64,000 bases of DNA, taken from NCBI RefSeq assembly GCF_015712065.1, contig NZ_JACFYZ010000016.1, positions 1 through 64,000 of the forward strand, written 5' to 3'. The DNA is from Ectopseudomonas chengduensis (lineage in GTDB: Bacteria; Pseudomonadota; Gammaproteobacteria; Pseudomonadales; Pseudomonadaceae). The notes beneath the pieces were generated by a model. It saw only the letters and a list, made by a program, of their open reading frames with translations. It was not told where the DNA came from and searched no databases. The position numbers and the translations under genes are program-made. Below are positions 9,034 through 16,995 of this stretch, piece by piece. The number at the start of each line of letters is the position of its first letter. Positions within the stretch are counted from its first letter, which is position 1.

Positions 9034-9639
9034 ATGTCTGCCCTTGCCCTGAATGTCGATGCCCGTTGGCATGAGCTGCAGCACCAGCGCGATCTGAACT
9101 GGGAGCTGCACGCGATTACCGATCGTGCTCAGGCCATCGCGTTTCTACGGCGGTTCGAAAACCGCCTGTGCATCTACTCCAGCTATGTCGAGAAGCTCTA
9201 CAGCAACTACAGCTTCGTGGTGCCGCAGGACGAGCAGGGCGGTATCACCATCCTGCCGGACGAGATGGCCTGGCATGACACCTTTCACGATATTCCCACC
9301 GATGCGGTGGAGCCCACCGGTGTACACATCCTGCCAGGTGAAACGGTGGGGTTCGACGGCCTATATATGAAGGTACCGGGTGAGTCGCGTCTGATTGCCT
9401 CGCGTGAATTACCATTCCAGGCCGGCTTGCGTTTGCTGATCGAGCGCTATCGGGCGCGCGGCGAACATTTTCTGCCCGTGCTGGTGAAAGGCGATCTGCG
9501 TGAGTACGAGGCGCGGATGCCATCGCTGCACCTGCACCGTATCAACCCCGCCAAGCTCGCTCACTGCTCGCGCTTGAGCATCGACACCATCCGCGGCGCC
9601 ATCGCCGAGCACCTGCTGAGCCTGTTTCGTCAGCATTGA
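9034..9639 (+). CDS. Conserved hypothetical protein, divergent from mksFEB
   Basis: 201 aa. The chosen start ATG (MSALALNVDARW) follows TTTGGAG at a good distance; the open frame extends further upstream, but without a ribosome site. The protein is soluble, with no signal peptide or membrane segment and no motif I can name. It is not a JetD/MksG-like nuclease by eye: no Toprim-type DxD block is seen. Its position beside mks may be chance; the two share only the 221-bp promoter region. Confidence 0.75.
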   Translation: MSALALNVDARWHELQHQRDLNWELHAITDRAQAIAFLRRFENRLCIYSSYVEKLYSNYSFVVPQDEQGGITILPDEMAWHDTFHDIPTDAVEPTGVHILPGETVGFDGLYMKVPGESRLIASRELPFQAGLRLLIERYRARGEHFLPVLVKGDLREYEARMPSLHLHRINPAKLAHCSRLSIDTIRGAIAEHLLSLFRQH

Positions 9640-9867
9640 GCGCGTCGGATATCGCAGCAATGTGACCCGCACCAGCCTTGTGCGCCCCGGAGCGCGGGTG
9701 ATGGATAAGCCTTGCCCGGTCATATCACTGTAACCGCTCGGCCGTAGGGTTCCGCTCAGTCAAGGCAGGCTCCGGTCATCACCGGTTGTACAAAAAATCC
9801 CCAATGCCCTTTCGATATTCGCCGGTTATCGGCACAATTCGCGTCCACTTTTTTCCGGGGGCTGAAA

Positions 9868-10006
9868 GGGCTCCTCTAAAAACGTAGGCGAGGCCGTCAG
9901 CGCAAGGCAAAAACAGGCGAAAAAGCGGAGTTTACGAGTAGTAAATGAGCATTTTGAGCCTGTTTTTAACGCAGCGATGGCAACGCAGGTAGTTTTTAGA
10001 GGTGCC
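9868..10006. mobile_element. 139-bp MITE-like imperfect palindrome
   Basis: Terminal inverted repeats GGGCtCCTCTAAAAACgTA and, on the other strand, GGGCaCCTCTAAAAACTA. The inner parts also pair (CAAAAACAGGC / AAAAACAGGCTC; centre TTTACGAGTAGTAAA). No coding capacity. The ends resemble those I associate with IS5-group elements in pseudomonads (inference), so it is probably a non-autonomous derivative. It sits just upstream of nspC and could bring promoter or terminator activity. Confidence 0.75.
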
Positions 10007-10045
10007 CGAAAGACCTCCATTGATTGACCTTGCTGGGGCGACGAG

Positions 10046-11143
10046 ATGATCCAGACGCCGTACTACCTCATCGACAAACAAAAGCTTCTGGTCAACCTGG
10101 AGAAGATCGCCTACGTGCGCGAGAACTCCGGTGCCAAGGCGCTGCTGGCGCTGAAATGCTTCGCCACCTGGTCGGTGTTCGACCTGATGCAGCAATACAT
10201 GGACGGCACGACCTCATCGTCCCTCTATGAGTTGAAGCTCGGCCGACAGAAGTTCGCCGGCGAAACCCACGCCTACAGCGTGGCCTGGGCCGACGACGAG
10301 ATCGAAGAGATGGTCGCCAACTGCGACAAGATCATCTTCAACTCCATCGGTCAGCTCGAGCGCTTTGCCGCGCGTACCGAGGGCACCATCCGCGGCCTGC
10401 GCGTCAACCCGCAGGTGAGCAGCTCCGACTATCTGCTGGCCGACCCGGCGCGTCCGTTCAGCCGCCTGGGCGAGTGGGACCCAGCGAAGATCGAGCAGGT
10501 CATGGGGCAGATTTCCGGCTTCATGTTCCACAACAACTGCGAGAACGGCAGCTTCGAGCTGTTCGACAAGATGCTGACCACCATCGAAGAGCGTTTCGGC
10601 CACCTGATCGCCCAGGTCGAGTGGGTCAGTCTCGGCGGCGGCATCCACTTCACTGGCGAGGGCTATCCGATCGATGCCTTCTGTGCGCGCCTGAAAGCTT
10701 TCTCGGAAAAATACGGCGTGCAGGTGTATCTGGAGCCGGGCGAAGCCGCAATCACCCTCAGCGCCTCGCTGGAAGTCACCGTGCTCGACACCCTGTACAA
10801 CGGCAAGCACCTGGCCGTGGTCGACAGCTCCATCGAAGCGCACATGCTCGACCTGCTGATCTACCGCCTCAACGCCAAGATGGCGCCGAACGACGGCGAA
10901 CACACCTACATGGTGTGCGGCAAATCCTGTTTGGCCGGCGACATCTTCGGCGAGTACCAGTTCGACAAACCGCTGCAGATCGGTGATCGCCTGTCGTTCA
11001 TCGACGCGGCCGGTTACACCATGGTCAAGAAGAACTGGTTCAACGGCCTGAAAATGCCGTCCATCGTGGTGAAACAACTCGACGGTAGCGTCGAGGTGGC
11101 GCGCCAGTTTGGCTTCGACGACTACCTGTCCAGTCTGTCGTGA
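10046..11143 (+). CDS. nspC: Carboxynorspermidine / carboxyspermidine decarboxylase
   Basis: PLP-dependent decarboxylase of the alanine-racemase fold (group IV family) that makes norspermidine or spermidine from its carboxy derivative, the last step of the alternative polyamine route. 365 aa, the usual length. The PLP lysine lies in ALLALKCFA (K37). SLGGGIHFTGEGYP near 195 is the phosphate-binding glycine block, and VCGKSCLAGD near 290 holds the conserved Cys of the second active-site half. It is followed by the matching dehydrogenase, although a REP separates them. Confidence 0.93.
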   Translation: MIQTPYYLIDKQKLLVNLEKIAYVRENSGAKALLALKCFATWSVFDLMQQYMDGTTSSSLYELKLGRQKFAGETHAYSVAWADDEIEEMVANCDKIIFNSIGQLERFAARTEGTIRGLRVNPQVSSSDYLLADPARPFSRLGEWDPAKIEQVMGQISGFMFHNNCENGSFELFDKMLTTIEERFGHLIAQVEWVSLGGGIHFTGEGYPIDAFCARLKAFSEKYGVQVYLEPGEAAITLSASLEVTVLDTLYNGKHLAVVDSSIEAHMLDLLIYRLNAKMAPNDGEHTYMVCGKSCLAGDIFGEYQFDKPLQIGDRLSFIDAAGYTMVKKNWFNGLKMPSIVVKQLDGSVEVARQFGFDDYLSSLS

Positions 11144-11153
11144 CACCGTTGAT

Positions 11154-11228
11154 GGTGGGCTGAAGCCCACCCTACACCGAGCCTTGAGCCGTAGGGTGGG
11201 CCGGGCGGCGATCCGCTTCAGCCCACCT
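11154..11228. repeat. REP-like palindromes, GTAGGGTGGGC family
   Basis: GGTGGGCTGAAGCCCACCC is itself a perfect hairpin and is followed by GTAGGGTGGGCCGGGCGGCG and CAGCCCACC. The same family occurs at 50556-50680. It separates nspC from the dehydrogenase gene. Confidence 0.8.
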
Positions 11229-11271
11229 CATCAAACGTTTTAAACAACGCAGTTCCCTGGAGGTGAAACAA

Positions 11272-12510
11272 TTGAAGAAGAATGTTCTGATCATTGGTGC
11301 AGGAGGTGTTGCCAAGGTGGTGGCCCATAAGTGCGCGCAACACAATGACGAGTTAGGTCGCATTGCAATTGCGTCGCGCAACATCTCCAAATGCCAGGCC
11401 ATCATCGACAGCGTGCAGGCAAAGGGCGGTCTCAAGCAGCCCGGCGAGATCAAGGCCTATGCGCTGAACGCCCTGGACGTGGAAGCGACCAAGGCACTGA
11501 TCCGCGAAACCGAATCGCAGATCGTCATCAACGTCGGTTCGGCGTTTCTCAACATGTCCGTGCTGCGCGCCTGTATCGACACCGGCGTCGCCTATCTGGA
11601 CACCGCCATCCATGAAGATCCGAGCAAGATCTGCGAAACCCCGCCATGGTACGGCAACTACGAGTGGAAGCACCTGGCCGAATGCCAGGAAAAAGGCGTG
11701 ACCGCCATCCTCGGCGTCGGCTTCGACCCGGGTGTGGTCAACTCCTATGCCGCTCTGGCGCAGCAACAGTACTTCGACAAGATCGAGTCGATCGACATCC
11801 TCGACGTCAACGCCGGTTCGCACGGCAAGTACTTCGCCACCAATTTCGACCCGGAAATCAATTTCCGCGAATTCACCGGCACGGTCTACAGCTGGCAGAA
11901 CAGTCAGTGGACCAGCAACAGCATGTTCGAAGTCAAACGCACCGACGATCTGCCGGTGGTGGGCGTGCAGAACCTGTACCTGACCGGCCATGACGAGGTG
12001 CACTCGCTGTCCAAGCACCTCAACGTGCCGAACGTGCGCTTCTGGATGAGCTTCGGCGATCACTACATCAACGTGTTCACCGTGCTGAAGAACCTTGGCC
12101 TGCTCTCCGAGAAGCCGGTCAAGACCGCCGAAGGCCTTGAGGTGGTACCGCTGAAAGTGGTCAAGGCCGTGCTGCCCGATCCCGCCTCGTTGGCGCCGGG
12201 CTATACCGGCAAGACCTGCATCGGCGACCTGGTCAAGGGCACCAAGGACGGCCAGCCGCGTGAACTGTTCATCTACAACGTGGCCGACCACGAAGAAGCC
12301 TTCGCCGAGACCGACAGTCAGGGTATTTCCTACACCGCCGGCGTGCCGCCAGTCGCCGCCGCGCTGCTGGTCGCGCGTGGCGAGTGGGATGCGCAGCGCA
12401 TGGTCAACGTCGAAGAGCTGCCGGCCGAGCCGTTCCTCAAGCTGCTGGACGTAATGGGTCTGCCGACGCGCATCAAGGATGAGAATGGCGATCGTCCCTG
12501 GGATCAGTAA
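11272..12510 (+). CDS. Carboxynorspermidine dehydrogenase (saccharopine dehydrogenase-like), TTG start
   Basis: NADPH-dependent enzyme that condenses aspartate semialdehyde with a diamine to form carboxynorspermidine/carboxyspermidine, the substrate of NspC. 412 aa. The N-terminal Rossmann motif is VLIIGAGGVAKVV. The chosen start is TTG 11272 (MKKNVLIIGAGG): GGAGGT at 11259-11264 lies at ideal distance, and the family's N-terminus begins just there. The upstream GTG at 11263 would overlap its own Shine-Dalgarno. A Rho-independent terminator follows. Clear members of this family are often misnamed saccharopine dehydrogenase; pairing with nspC decides the role. Confidence 0.9.
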   Translation: MKKNVLIIGAGGVAKVVAHKCAQHNDELGRIAIASRNISKCQAIIDSVQAKGGLKQPGEIKAYALNALDVEATKALIRETESQIVINVGSAFLNMSVLRACIDTGVAYLDTAIHEDPSKICETPPWYGNYEWKHLAECQEKGVTAILGVGFDPGVVNSYAALAQQQYFDKIESIDILDVNAGSHGKYFATNFDPEINFREFTGTVYSWQNSQWTSNSMFEVKRTDDLPVVGVQNLYLTGHDEVHSLSKHLNVPNVRFWMSFGDHYINVFTVLKNLGLLSEKPVKTAEGLEVVPLKVVKAVLPDPASLAPGYTGKTCIGDLVKGTKDGQPRELFIYNVADHEEAFAETDSQGISYTAGVPPVAAALLVARGEWDAQRMVNVEELPAEPFLKLLDVMGLPTRIKDENGDRPWDQ

Positions 12511-12530
12511 GCCCAGGTGAACCCCGAAAG

Positions 12531-12562
12531 CCCCGCTGCGCAAGCTGCGGGGTTTTTGTTTT
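12531..12562 (+). terminator. Rho-independent terminator of the nspC / dehydrogenase unit
   Basis: CCCCGC and GCGGGG arms around a short loop are followed by TTTTTGTTTTTT. Confidence 0.93.
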
Positions 12563-12663
12563 TTGGACGCTTTGTTTGCCCGCAATCTCGTTGCGACGCT
12601 TCCCGCTCCGGCCATTTCACGCGACAATCCGTCCCTGTTGAAAATCCTCTCTCTGGAGCGCCT

Positions 12664-13449
12664 GTGATTCCCGAACAGCGCCGTCGCGCCTACCTCGACG
12701 CCATGCAGGTGGCCACTTGGCTGCCGCGTACCGAACTGCCCTTCGCGGCAGCGTCGCGTCTGGAGCTGCTTGAGCCGCAGCAGGAGGAAGCGTTCGAGCC
12801 TGTGCCAGAGCCTGTTGCCGTCACTCCGGCTGCCGTGCGTGAAGCGCCGGTCGAGCGGCCGAAGATCGAGATTCCGCGCCCGGGCGCCCAGCCGCGCCAG
12901 GCGGCTGTCGAACCGGTGGCGGAGCCGGAACCTGTCGAGGAAAAGCCGGCTCGGGTCAGTGCTCCGCCGCCGCGTTTTTCCCTGCAGTTGCTGCGAGCCG
13001 GCGATTGCGCCCTGTTGGTGGAGCTGCCCACCGGCCAGCCATTCCAGAGCCGCGATCCAGCCTACATCCTGCTCAAGGATCTGCTGCGCGCCGCCGGTCT
13101 ACCGGACAGCCCGCAACTGCTCGGCGAGCCGGTGCGCTGGCCGCTGCTGGTGCGCGGCAATATGGATCAGGGCCCGCAAGAGGCGCTGGAGTTCGTGCAG
13201 AGCTTCGTCGCTGCGCGCCTCGAAGAACAGTCGAGCACCTGTCTATGGCTGGTTGGTCTGCCGGCCATTCGCTTTGCCGGCGAAGGCGACGAACACAGCT
13301 ACAACCGCGAACTGCAGGTCGAAGGTCTTGGCGCTTGCTGGGCGCTGCCGGGACTGGAGCTGCTGATGGAAGAGCCGGCGCGCAAGCGCGAACTCTGGCA
13401 GGCCATGCGGCGCGTTCGCCAGCGCTGGCTGACGCCTGCACATTCCTGA
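12664..13449 (+). CDS. Conserved hypothetical protein with Pro/Glu/Val-rich linker, upstream of rimI
   Basis: 261 aa from a GTG start (IPEQRRRAYLDAMQ) preceded by TGGAGCGCC. A short N-terminal segment (residues 1-40) is joined by a low-complexity linker rich in Pro, Glu, Val and Ala (about 45-100) to a globular C-terminal domain (about 105-255). No signal peptide or named motif. It lies 32 bp upstream of rimI in the same direction and probably shares its transcript. I recall a hypothetical gene in this position in other pseudomonads, but know no function. Confidence 0.75.
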   Translation: MIPEQRRRAYLDAMQVATWLPRTELPFAAASRLELLEPQQEEAFEPVPEPVAVTPAAVREAPVERPKIEIPRPGAQPRQAAVEPVAEPEPVEEKPARVSAPPPRFSLQLLRAGDCALLVELPTGQPFQSRDPAYILLKDLLRAAGLPDSPQLLGEPVRWPLLVRGNMDQGPQEALEFVQSFVAARLEEQSSTCLWLVGLPAIRFAGEGDEHSYNRELQVEGLGACWALPGLELLMEEPARKRELWQAMRRVRQRWLTPAHS

Positions 13450-13481
13450 GAATCCCCGTCTTTGCGCCCGAGTCTCCCTTA

Positions 13482-13934
13482 ATGAGCGATGCGATTTCCT
13501 TCCGCCCGATGACCGAGGCGGATCTCGATGCCGTGCTGAAAATCGAATACGCCGCCTTCAGTCATCCCTGGACGCGCGGCATCTTCACCGACAGCCTCAA
13601 GTCCTATAACTGCTGGCTGATGTTCGAGGGCAATCAGCAGGTCGGTCACGGTGTGATCAACCTGATCCTCGACGAAGCGCATCTGCTCAATATCACCGTC
13701 AAGCCGGAAAGCCAGGGTCGCGGCCTCGGTTTGCGTCTGCTCGAGCACCTGATGAAAGAGGCCTACGAGCTGGGCGGGCGCGAGTGTTTCCTCGAAGTGC
13801 GCGCCAGCAACCAGAGCGCCTACCGCCTGTACGAGCGCTTCGGCTTCAACGAAGTGGGCCGCCGTCGCGATTACTACCCGGCAGTCGGCGGGCGTGAAGA
13901 TGCGCTGGTGATGGCCTGCACGCTGGTCGATTGA
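13482..13934 (+). CDS. rimI: Ribosomal protein bS18 alanine N-acetyltransferase
   Basis: GNAT acetyltransferase that acetylates the N-terminal Ala of ribosomal protein S18. 150 aa. The acetyl-CoA pyrophosphate loop is QGRGLG near residue 78 (R/QxxGxG/A), and EVRASNQSAYRLYERFGF is the typical RimI block with the catalytic-region Tyr. The start ATG gives the usual MSDAISFRPM N-terminus. It is the second gene after the linker protein; a REP pair follows. Confidence 0.95.
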   Translation: MSDAISFRPMTEADLDAVLKIEYAAFSHPWTRGIFTDSLKSYNCWLMFEGNQQVGHGVINLILDEAHLLNITVKPESQGRGLGLRLLEHLMKEAYELGGRECFLEVRASNQSAYRLYERFGFNEVGRRRDYYPAVGGREDALVMACTLVD

Positions 13935-13952
13935 TGTCATTACTTTAAAAGC

Positions 13953-14004
13953 GTAGCCCGGATGCAATCCGGGAAGTCGTTGCCCCGGATTGCATCCAGG
14001 CTAC
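13953..14004. repeat. REP palindrome, GTAGCCCGGATGCAATCCGGG family
   Basis: The arms GTAGCCCGGATGCAATCCGG and its complement carry one mismatch and surround a 10-nt loop. It lies between the convergent rimI and nnrS. Related copies lie at 18651-18712 and 58724-58744. Confidence 0.88.
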
Positions 14005-14032
14005 GGTCTAGCCGTTTGATCGCACCAGACGT

Positions 14033-15214
14033 TCACCCCGGATGCCCATCCACCCGCGCCCGACACAGCATCGGCGCGTAATGCCAGGCGAACAGGGCGA
14101 AGGCCACGCCCCAGCAAAGCGCTGCCAACCATAGCCACCCGCCACCGCATGTGACCCGAATCAGCGCGCCCAGATTGAGCAGGCCGAAGGCCCAGGGCAT
14201 TGCTTTTGGCGGTTGCAGCACGCGGCCAGTATGACCGAGGCTGACCCGCGCCATCATCGCCAGGATCAGCCCGCCCATCGCACCCACCGCCAGCGCGTGG
14301 CTGGCCAGGCTGGGTTGCGCCAGCCAGCCCAGGTGCCAGGCGGCCATGCCGAGTGTGGCCAGCAAAAGCCAGGCGTAGGCCAGATGCAACGACCACAGCA
14401 GCGGCACGTGCCAGATGCCTGGCAGGTACCAGCGCCACAGGCGCAGGCCGTGCAGCGCGCTCAGCAGGATGAACGGTGCGGCCAGCCATGGGCGGGCCTG
14501 CAGGTTGTGCCCGCTGGCGAACAGCGCCGCGACCAGCACGCCGCAGGCCAGCAGCAGACGGTCCAGCCAGGGATGGGCGGCGAAGGCCTCGGCCCGCCCC
14601 AGGCCGCGCTGGGTGAAGAAGGGGATCACGCGGCCACCGATCAGGCTCAGCATTACCGCAATCAGCCACAGGGCGGCCAGCGCTCCCCGGCGTTGCAGGT
14701 CGTCGTCACCCATTGCCAGGCCGGCGAGAGTGAGTGACTGGCATAGTGCGAGCAGGCTCAGGACCAGCAGGATCGGGTAGTTGTTACGCTGCCTCGCTGC
14801 GATCAGCTGGCGCGCCATCTGCGTGATGAGCAGACCGATAAAGGCCAGTTGCACGGCGATCAGCAGGTGCAGCGGTACGGGTGCGAACCAGGCCAGACGC
14901 GCCGTCAGCCACAAGCCGAACAGCGCGATCAACGGCCGCCCGCTGAGGCCGGGGCGGCCCGTCCAGTTCTGTACAGCCGTGAGCAGGAAGCCGGCGATGA
15001 TCGCCAGGCCGAAGCCGAAGGGCATTTCATGGCGATGCCAGGCCAGCATGCCGCCGGGCACCGCAGGGTTTGTCAGGCCGTGCAGCGCTGCCGCCCAGAG
15101 GGCGACGGCGAGCAGGGCGAACAGGGCGCCAGCGAGGAAGAACGGCCGAAAGCCAAGGCGCCAGAGCGGCGCAATGGCCAGGGCCTGCTGGCGATCAAGC
15201 AACTGCATGAGCAC
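14033..15214 (-). CDS. nnrS: NnrS-family haem- and copper-containing membrane protein
   Basis: 393 aa with about twelve membrane segments. NnrS proteins relieve nitric-oxide stress by limiting iron-nitrosyl species. The N-terminal LWRLGFRPFFLAGALFA and the WHRHEMPFGF motif with its histidines are typical. It overlaps ppyR by 20 bp, so ppyR and nnrS are co-transcribed behind fhp. The order nnrS-ppyR-fhp-fhpR matches what I recall as PA2662-PA2665 of P. aeruginosa. Confidence 0.92.
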   Translation of the reverse strand: MLMQLLDRQQALAIAPLWRLGFRPFFLAGALFALLAVALWAAALHGLTNPAVPGGMLAWHRHEMPFGFGLAIIAGFLLTAVQNWTGRPGLSGRPLIALFGLWLTARLAWFAPVPLHLLIAVQLAFIGLLITQMARQLIAARQRNNYPILLVLSLLALCQSLTLAGLAMGDDDLQRRGALAALWLIAVMLSLIGGRVIPFFTQRGLGRAEAFAAHPWLDRLLLACGVLVAALFASGHNLQARPWLAAPFILLSALHGLRLWRWYLPGIWHVPLLWSLHLAYAWLLLATLGMAAWHLGWLAQPSLASHALAVGAMGGLILAMMARVSLGHTGRVLQPPKAMPWAFGLLNLGALIRVTCGGGWLWLAALCWGVAFALFAWHYAPMLCRARVDGHPG

Positions 15215-15446
15215 ATGCCCTGTCGTTCAGGCGCTCCTGTGCGATCAGACGCAGCACGTAGCCGATCTTCAGTACGCTCGGACCGATCAGTGTCAGGCTG
15301 TGGGCCAATACCAGTGTCGGTACATTCAGGTGCTTCTCCAGGCCGTAGGCCGCGACCAGTCCGACGAGCAGCAGAATCAGGCCGCTCCAGAGCAGTTGGC
15401 TGGACAGATGAAGAATCTGCACAGGTGGAAGATTGAGCGGATACAT
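15195..15446 (-). CDS. ppyR: Small membrane protein, PpyR-like
   Basis: 83 aa with two hydrophobic segments (about residues 14-36 and 44-66). In P. aeruginosa the gene between fhp and the nnrS homologue is ppyR, reported to affect psl and pyoverdine expression. The name here rests on size, topology and position, not on a sequence match I can verify. It lies 18 bp after fhp, behind AGGAGGT, and overlaps nnrS. Co-location suggests NO control; any role in exopolysaccharide control is inherited from the name only. Confidence 0.65.
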   Translation of the reverse strand: MYPLNLPPVQILHLSSQLLWSGLILLLVGLVAAYGLEKHLNVPTLVLAHSLTLIGPSVLKIGYVLRLIAQERLNDRACAHAVA

Positions 15447-15464
15447 GGTTTACCTCCTGATTGA

Positions 15465-16646
15465 TCAGCTATCCAGTGCCGAAGCCGGGCCGAAGAATTC
15501 GTAGCGGCTTTGCTCGGCGGGAACGCCCAGCGCCTGCAGATGACGCTTGACCTGCGCCATGAAGGGTTTCGGGCCGAGGAAGTAGGCGTCCAGATCGCGC
15601 TCGGCCGGCAGCCATTGCTCCAGCAGATCGCGGCTCAGAAAACCGCTGGCGTCGGCCCTGTCACCCTCGCGCGGTTCGCTGTAGCAGACGTAGTGGCGAA
15701 TCTGCGGATGCTCGGCGGCATGGGCATCGACCCAGTCGCGGAAAGCATGCACCTCGGCATTGCGCGCGCAATGGATGAAGTGGATGGGACGGCCGCTGTG
15801 TCGCGCCGCGTCGAGCATGGCCAGCGCCGGGGTGATGCCGACGCCGGCACTGATCAGGGCCAGCGGTTTGTCCGAGGCGCTCAGGGTGAACTCGCCAGAC
15901 GGTGGGAACAGTTCGAGTTCGTCGCCGACCTGAACCTTATCGTGCAGATGATTGGAGACACGACCGCCGACCTCGCGCTTGACGCTGATGCGGTATTCGC
16001 GACCGTTGGCCAGAGCCGACAGCGAGTAGTTACGGCGCACTTCTTCGCCATCCAGCAGCAGGCGCATGCCGATGTACTGGCCGGGTTGATGGTCGAGCAG
16101 GGCGCCGCCGTCGACCGGCACCAGGTGGAAGGAGGTGATCTCGGCGCTCTCTACCACCTTGCGCGCCACGCGGAAGCTGCGTGCGCCGCGCCAGCCGCCC
16201 GGCGCCGCTGCATTCTCGGTATAGAGCTGCTCTTCGGCGCCGATGAAAATATCGGCCAGTTGCTGGTAAGCCACGGCCCAGGCTTCGATCACCGCGTCGG
16301 TGGCGATCTCGGCACCCAGCACCTCGCGGATCGCGCGCAGCAGGCAGCCGCCAACGATGGGGTAGTGCTCGGGGAGAATCTGCAGGGCCACGTGTTTGTT
16401 CACCACCTGACGCACCAGCGGGCCGAGGGCTTCGAGGCGGTCGATATGGCGGGCGTACATCAGCACGCCATTGGCCAGGGCGCGCGGCTGGTCACCGCTG
16501 GCCTGGTGGGCCTGGTTGAACAGCGGGCGTACCTCTGGGTATTCGCTGAGCATCATCCGATAGAAGTACGTGGTCAGCGCCTCGCCGCCGCTTTCCAGCA
16601 GGGGCACGGTGGCTTTGATCAGGTCGCGTTGAGCATTGGTCAGCAT
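15465..16646 (-). CDS. fhp: Flavohaemoprotein, nitric oxide dioxygenase
   Basis: Oxidises NO to nitrate using O2 and NAD(P)H. 393 aa. N-terminal globin (about 1-140) with the distal-region YFYRMM block and proximal H in NKHVALQI; FAD domain with RNYSLS; NAD domain with SAGVGITPALAML. Start ATG at 16646 (MLTNAQRDLIK) behind CGGAG; the open frame continues seven codons upstream without a better signal. It is divergent from the NorR-type regulator, and the 349-bp gap holds two NorR-like sites and a sigma-54-like element. A mobile-looking repeat sits in the leader. Confidence 0.97.
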   Translation of the reverse strand: MLTNAQRDLIKATVPLLESGGEALTTYFYRMMLSEYPEVRPLFNQAHQASGDQPRALANGVLMYARHIDRLEALGPLVRQVVNKHVALQILPEHYPIVGGCLLRAIREVLGAEIATDAVIEAWAVAYQQLADIFIGAEEQLYTENAAAPGGWRGARSFRVARKVVESAEITSFHLVPVDGGALLDHQPGQYIGMRLLLDGEEVRRNYSLSALANGREYRISVKREVGGRVSNHLHDKVQVGDELELFPPSGEFTLSASDKPLALISAGVGITPALAMLDAARHSGRPIHFIHCARNAEVHAFRDWVDAHAAEHPQIRHYVCYSEPREGDRADASGFLSRDLLEQWLPAERDLDAYFLGPKPFMAQVKRHLQALGVPAEQSRYEFFGPASALDS

Positions 16647-16683
16647 GGGGGTATCTCCGCAAGACAAATAAAGGTGCCGGTGT

Positions 16684-16835
16684 GGCTAATGCCGATCAGA
16701 TAAGATTGCCAAAGCGGCCTTTCGTAGGAGCCCCGCCCCGGGGCGAAGCTTTTCAATTGCGCATCGCCCTGGTTCGCGGCGGGGCGCCGCTCCTACGTAT
16801 TCGCAGCGGCGACGCTTAACTGACTGGCATTAGCC
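16684..16835. mobile_element. MITE-like inverted-repeat element in the fhp leader
   Basis: Bounded by GGCTAATGCC and GGCATTAGCC, a perfect 10-bp inverted pair. Inside lies a REP of the GTAGGAGC...GCTCCTAC type (16723-16797). A shorter relative with the same flanks is at 46295-46409. It has no coding potential. It lies between the proposed fhp promoter and the fhp start, so it would be transcribed into the leader. Confidence 0.7.
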
Positions 16836-16888
16836 GGTGTGGCTCGTCTGGCCAGTTGTGGCGTGCTAGCGTTAGCGATAGATACCTA

Positions 16889-16905
16889 TCAGTAAGTGTG
16901 CCAAT
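16889..16905 (-). promoter_or_regulatory. Possible sigma-54 promoter for fhp
   Basis: On the minus strand it reads TTGGCACACTTACTGAT. The -24 half TTGGCAC is perfect; the -12 half has GA where GC is expected, at the correct spacing. It lies 45-80 bp from the two NorR-like sites, as expected for an enhancer-dependent promoter. The imperfect -12 keeps confidence low. Confidence 0.45.
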
Positions 16906-16944
16906 TAAATAATCCTTTAATATCAGCGGCTTACTTTATTTGTT

Positions 16945-16981
16945 GTGTTAATGACTCGCTTTGCGTGTGAGTCATAAAGAC
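16945..16981. promoter_or_regulatory. Two NorR/FhpR-type operator sites upstream of fhpR
   Basis: NorR binds GT-N7-AC. Two such sites are present: GTGTTAATGAC at 16945-16955 (complement GTCATTAACAC) and GTCATAAAGAC at 16971-16981. They have similar GTCAT-A-A cores and face each other 26 bp apart. Between them ATGACTC / GAGTCAT (16951-16975) forms an inverted repeat. The placement suits both activation of fhp and autoregulation of fhpR. Confidence 0.65.
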
Positions 16982-16995
16982 TTTGAGTAGTCGAA

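Noticed and set aside
9034..9639. MksG/JetD nuclease for the adjacent mksFEB
   Set aside because: It is divergent and shorter than expected, and no Toprim-like acidic motifs are visible.
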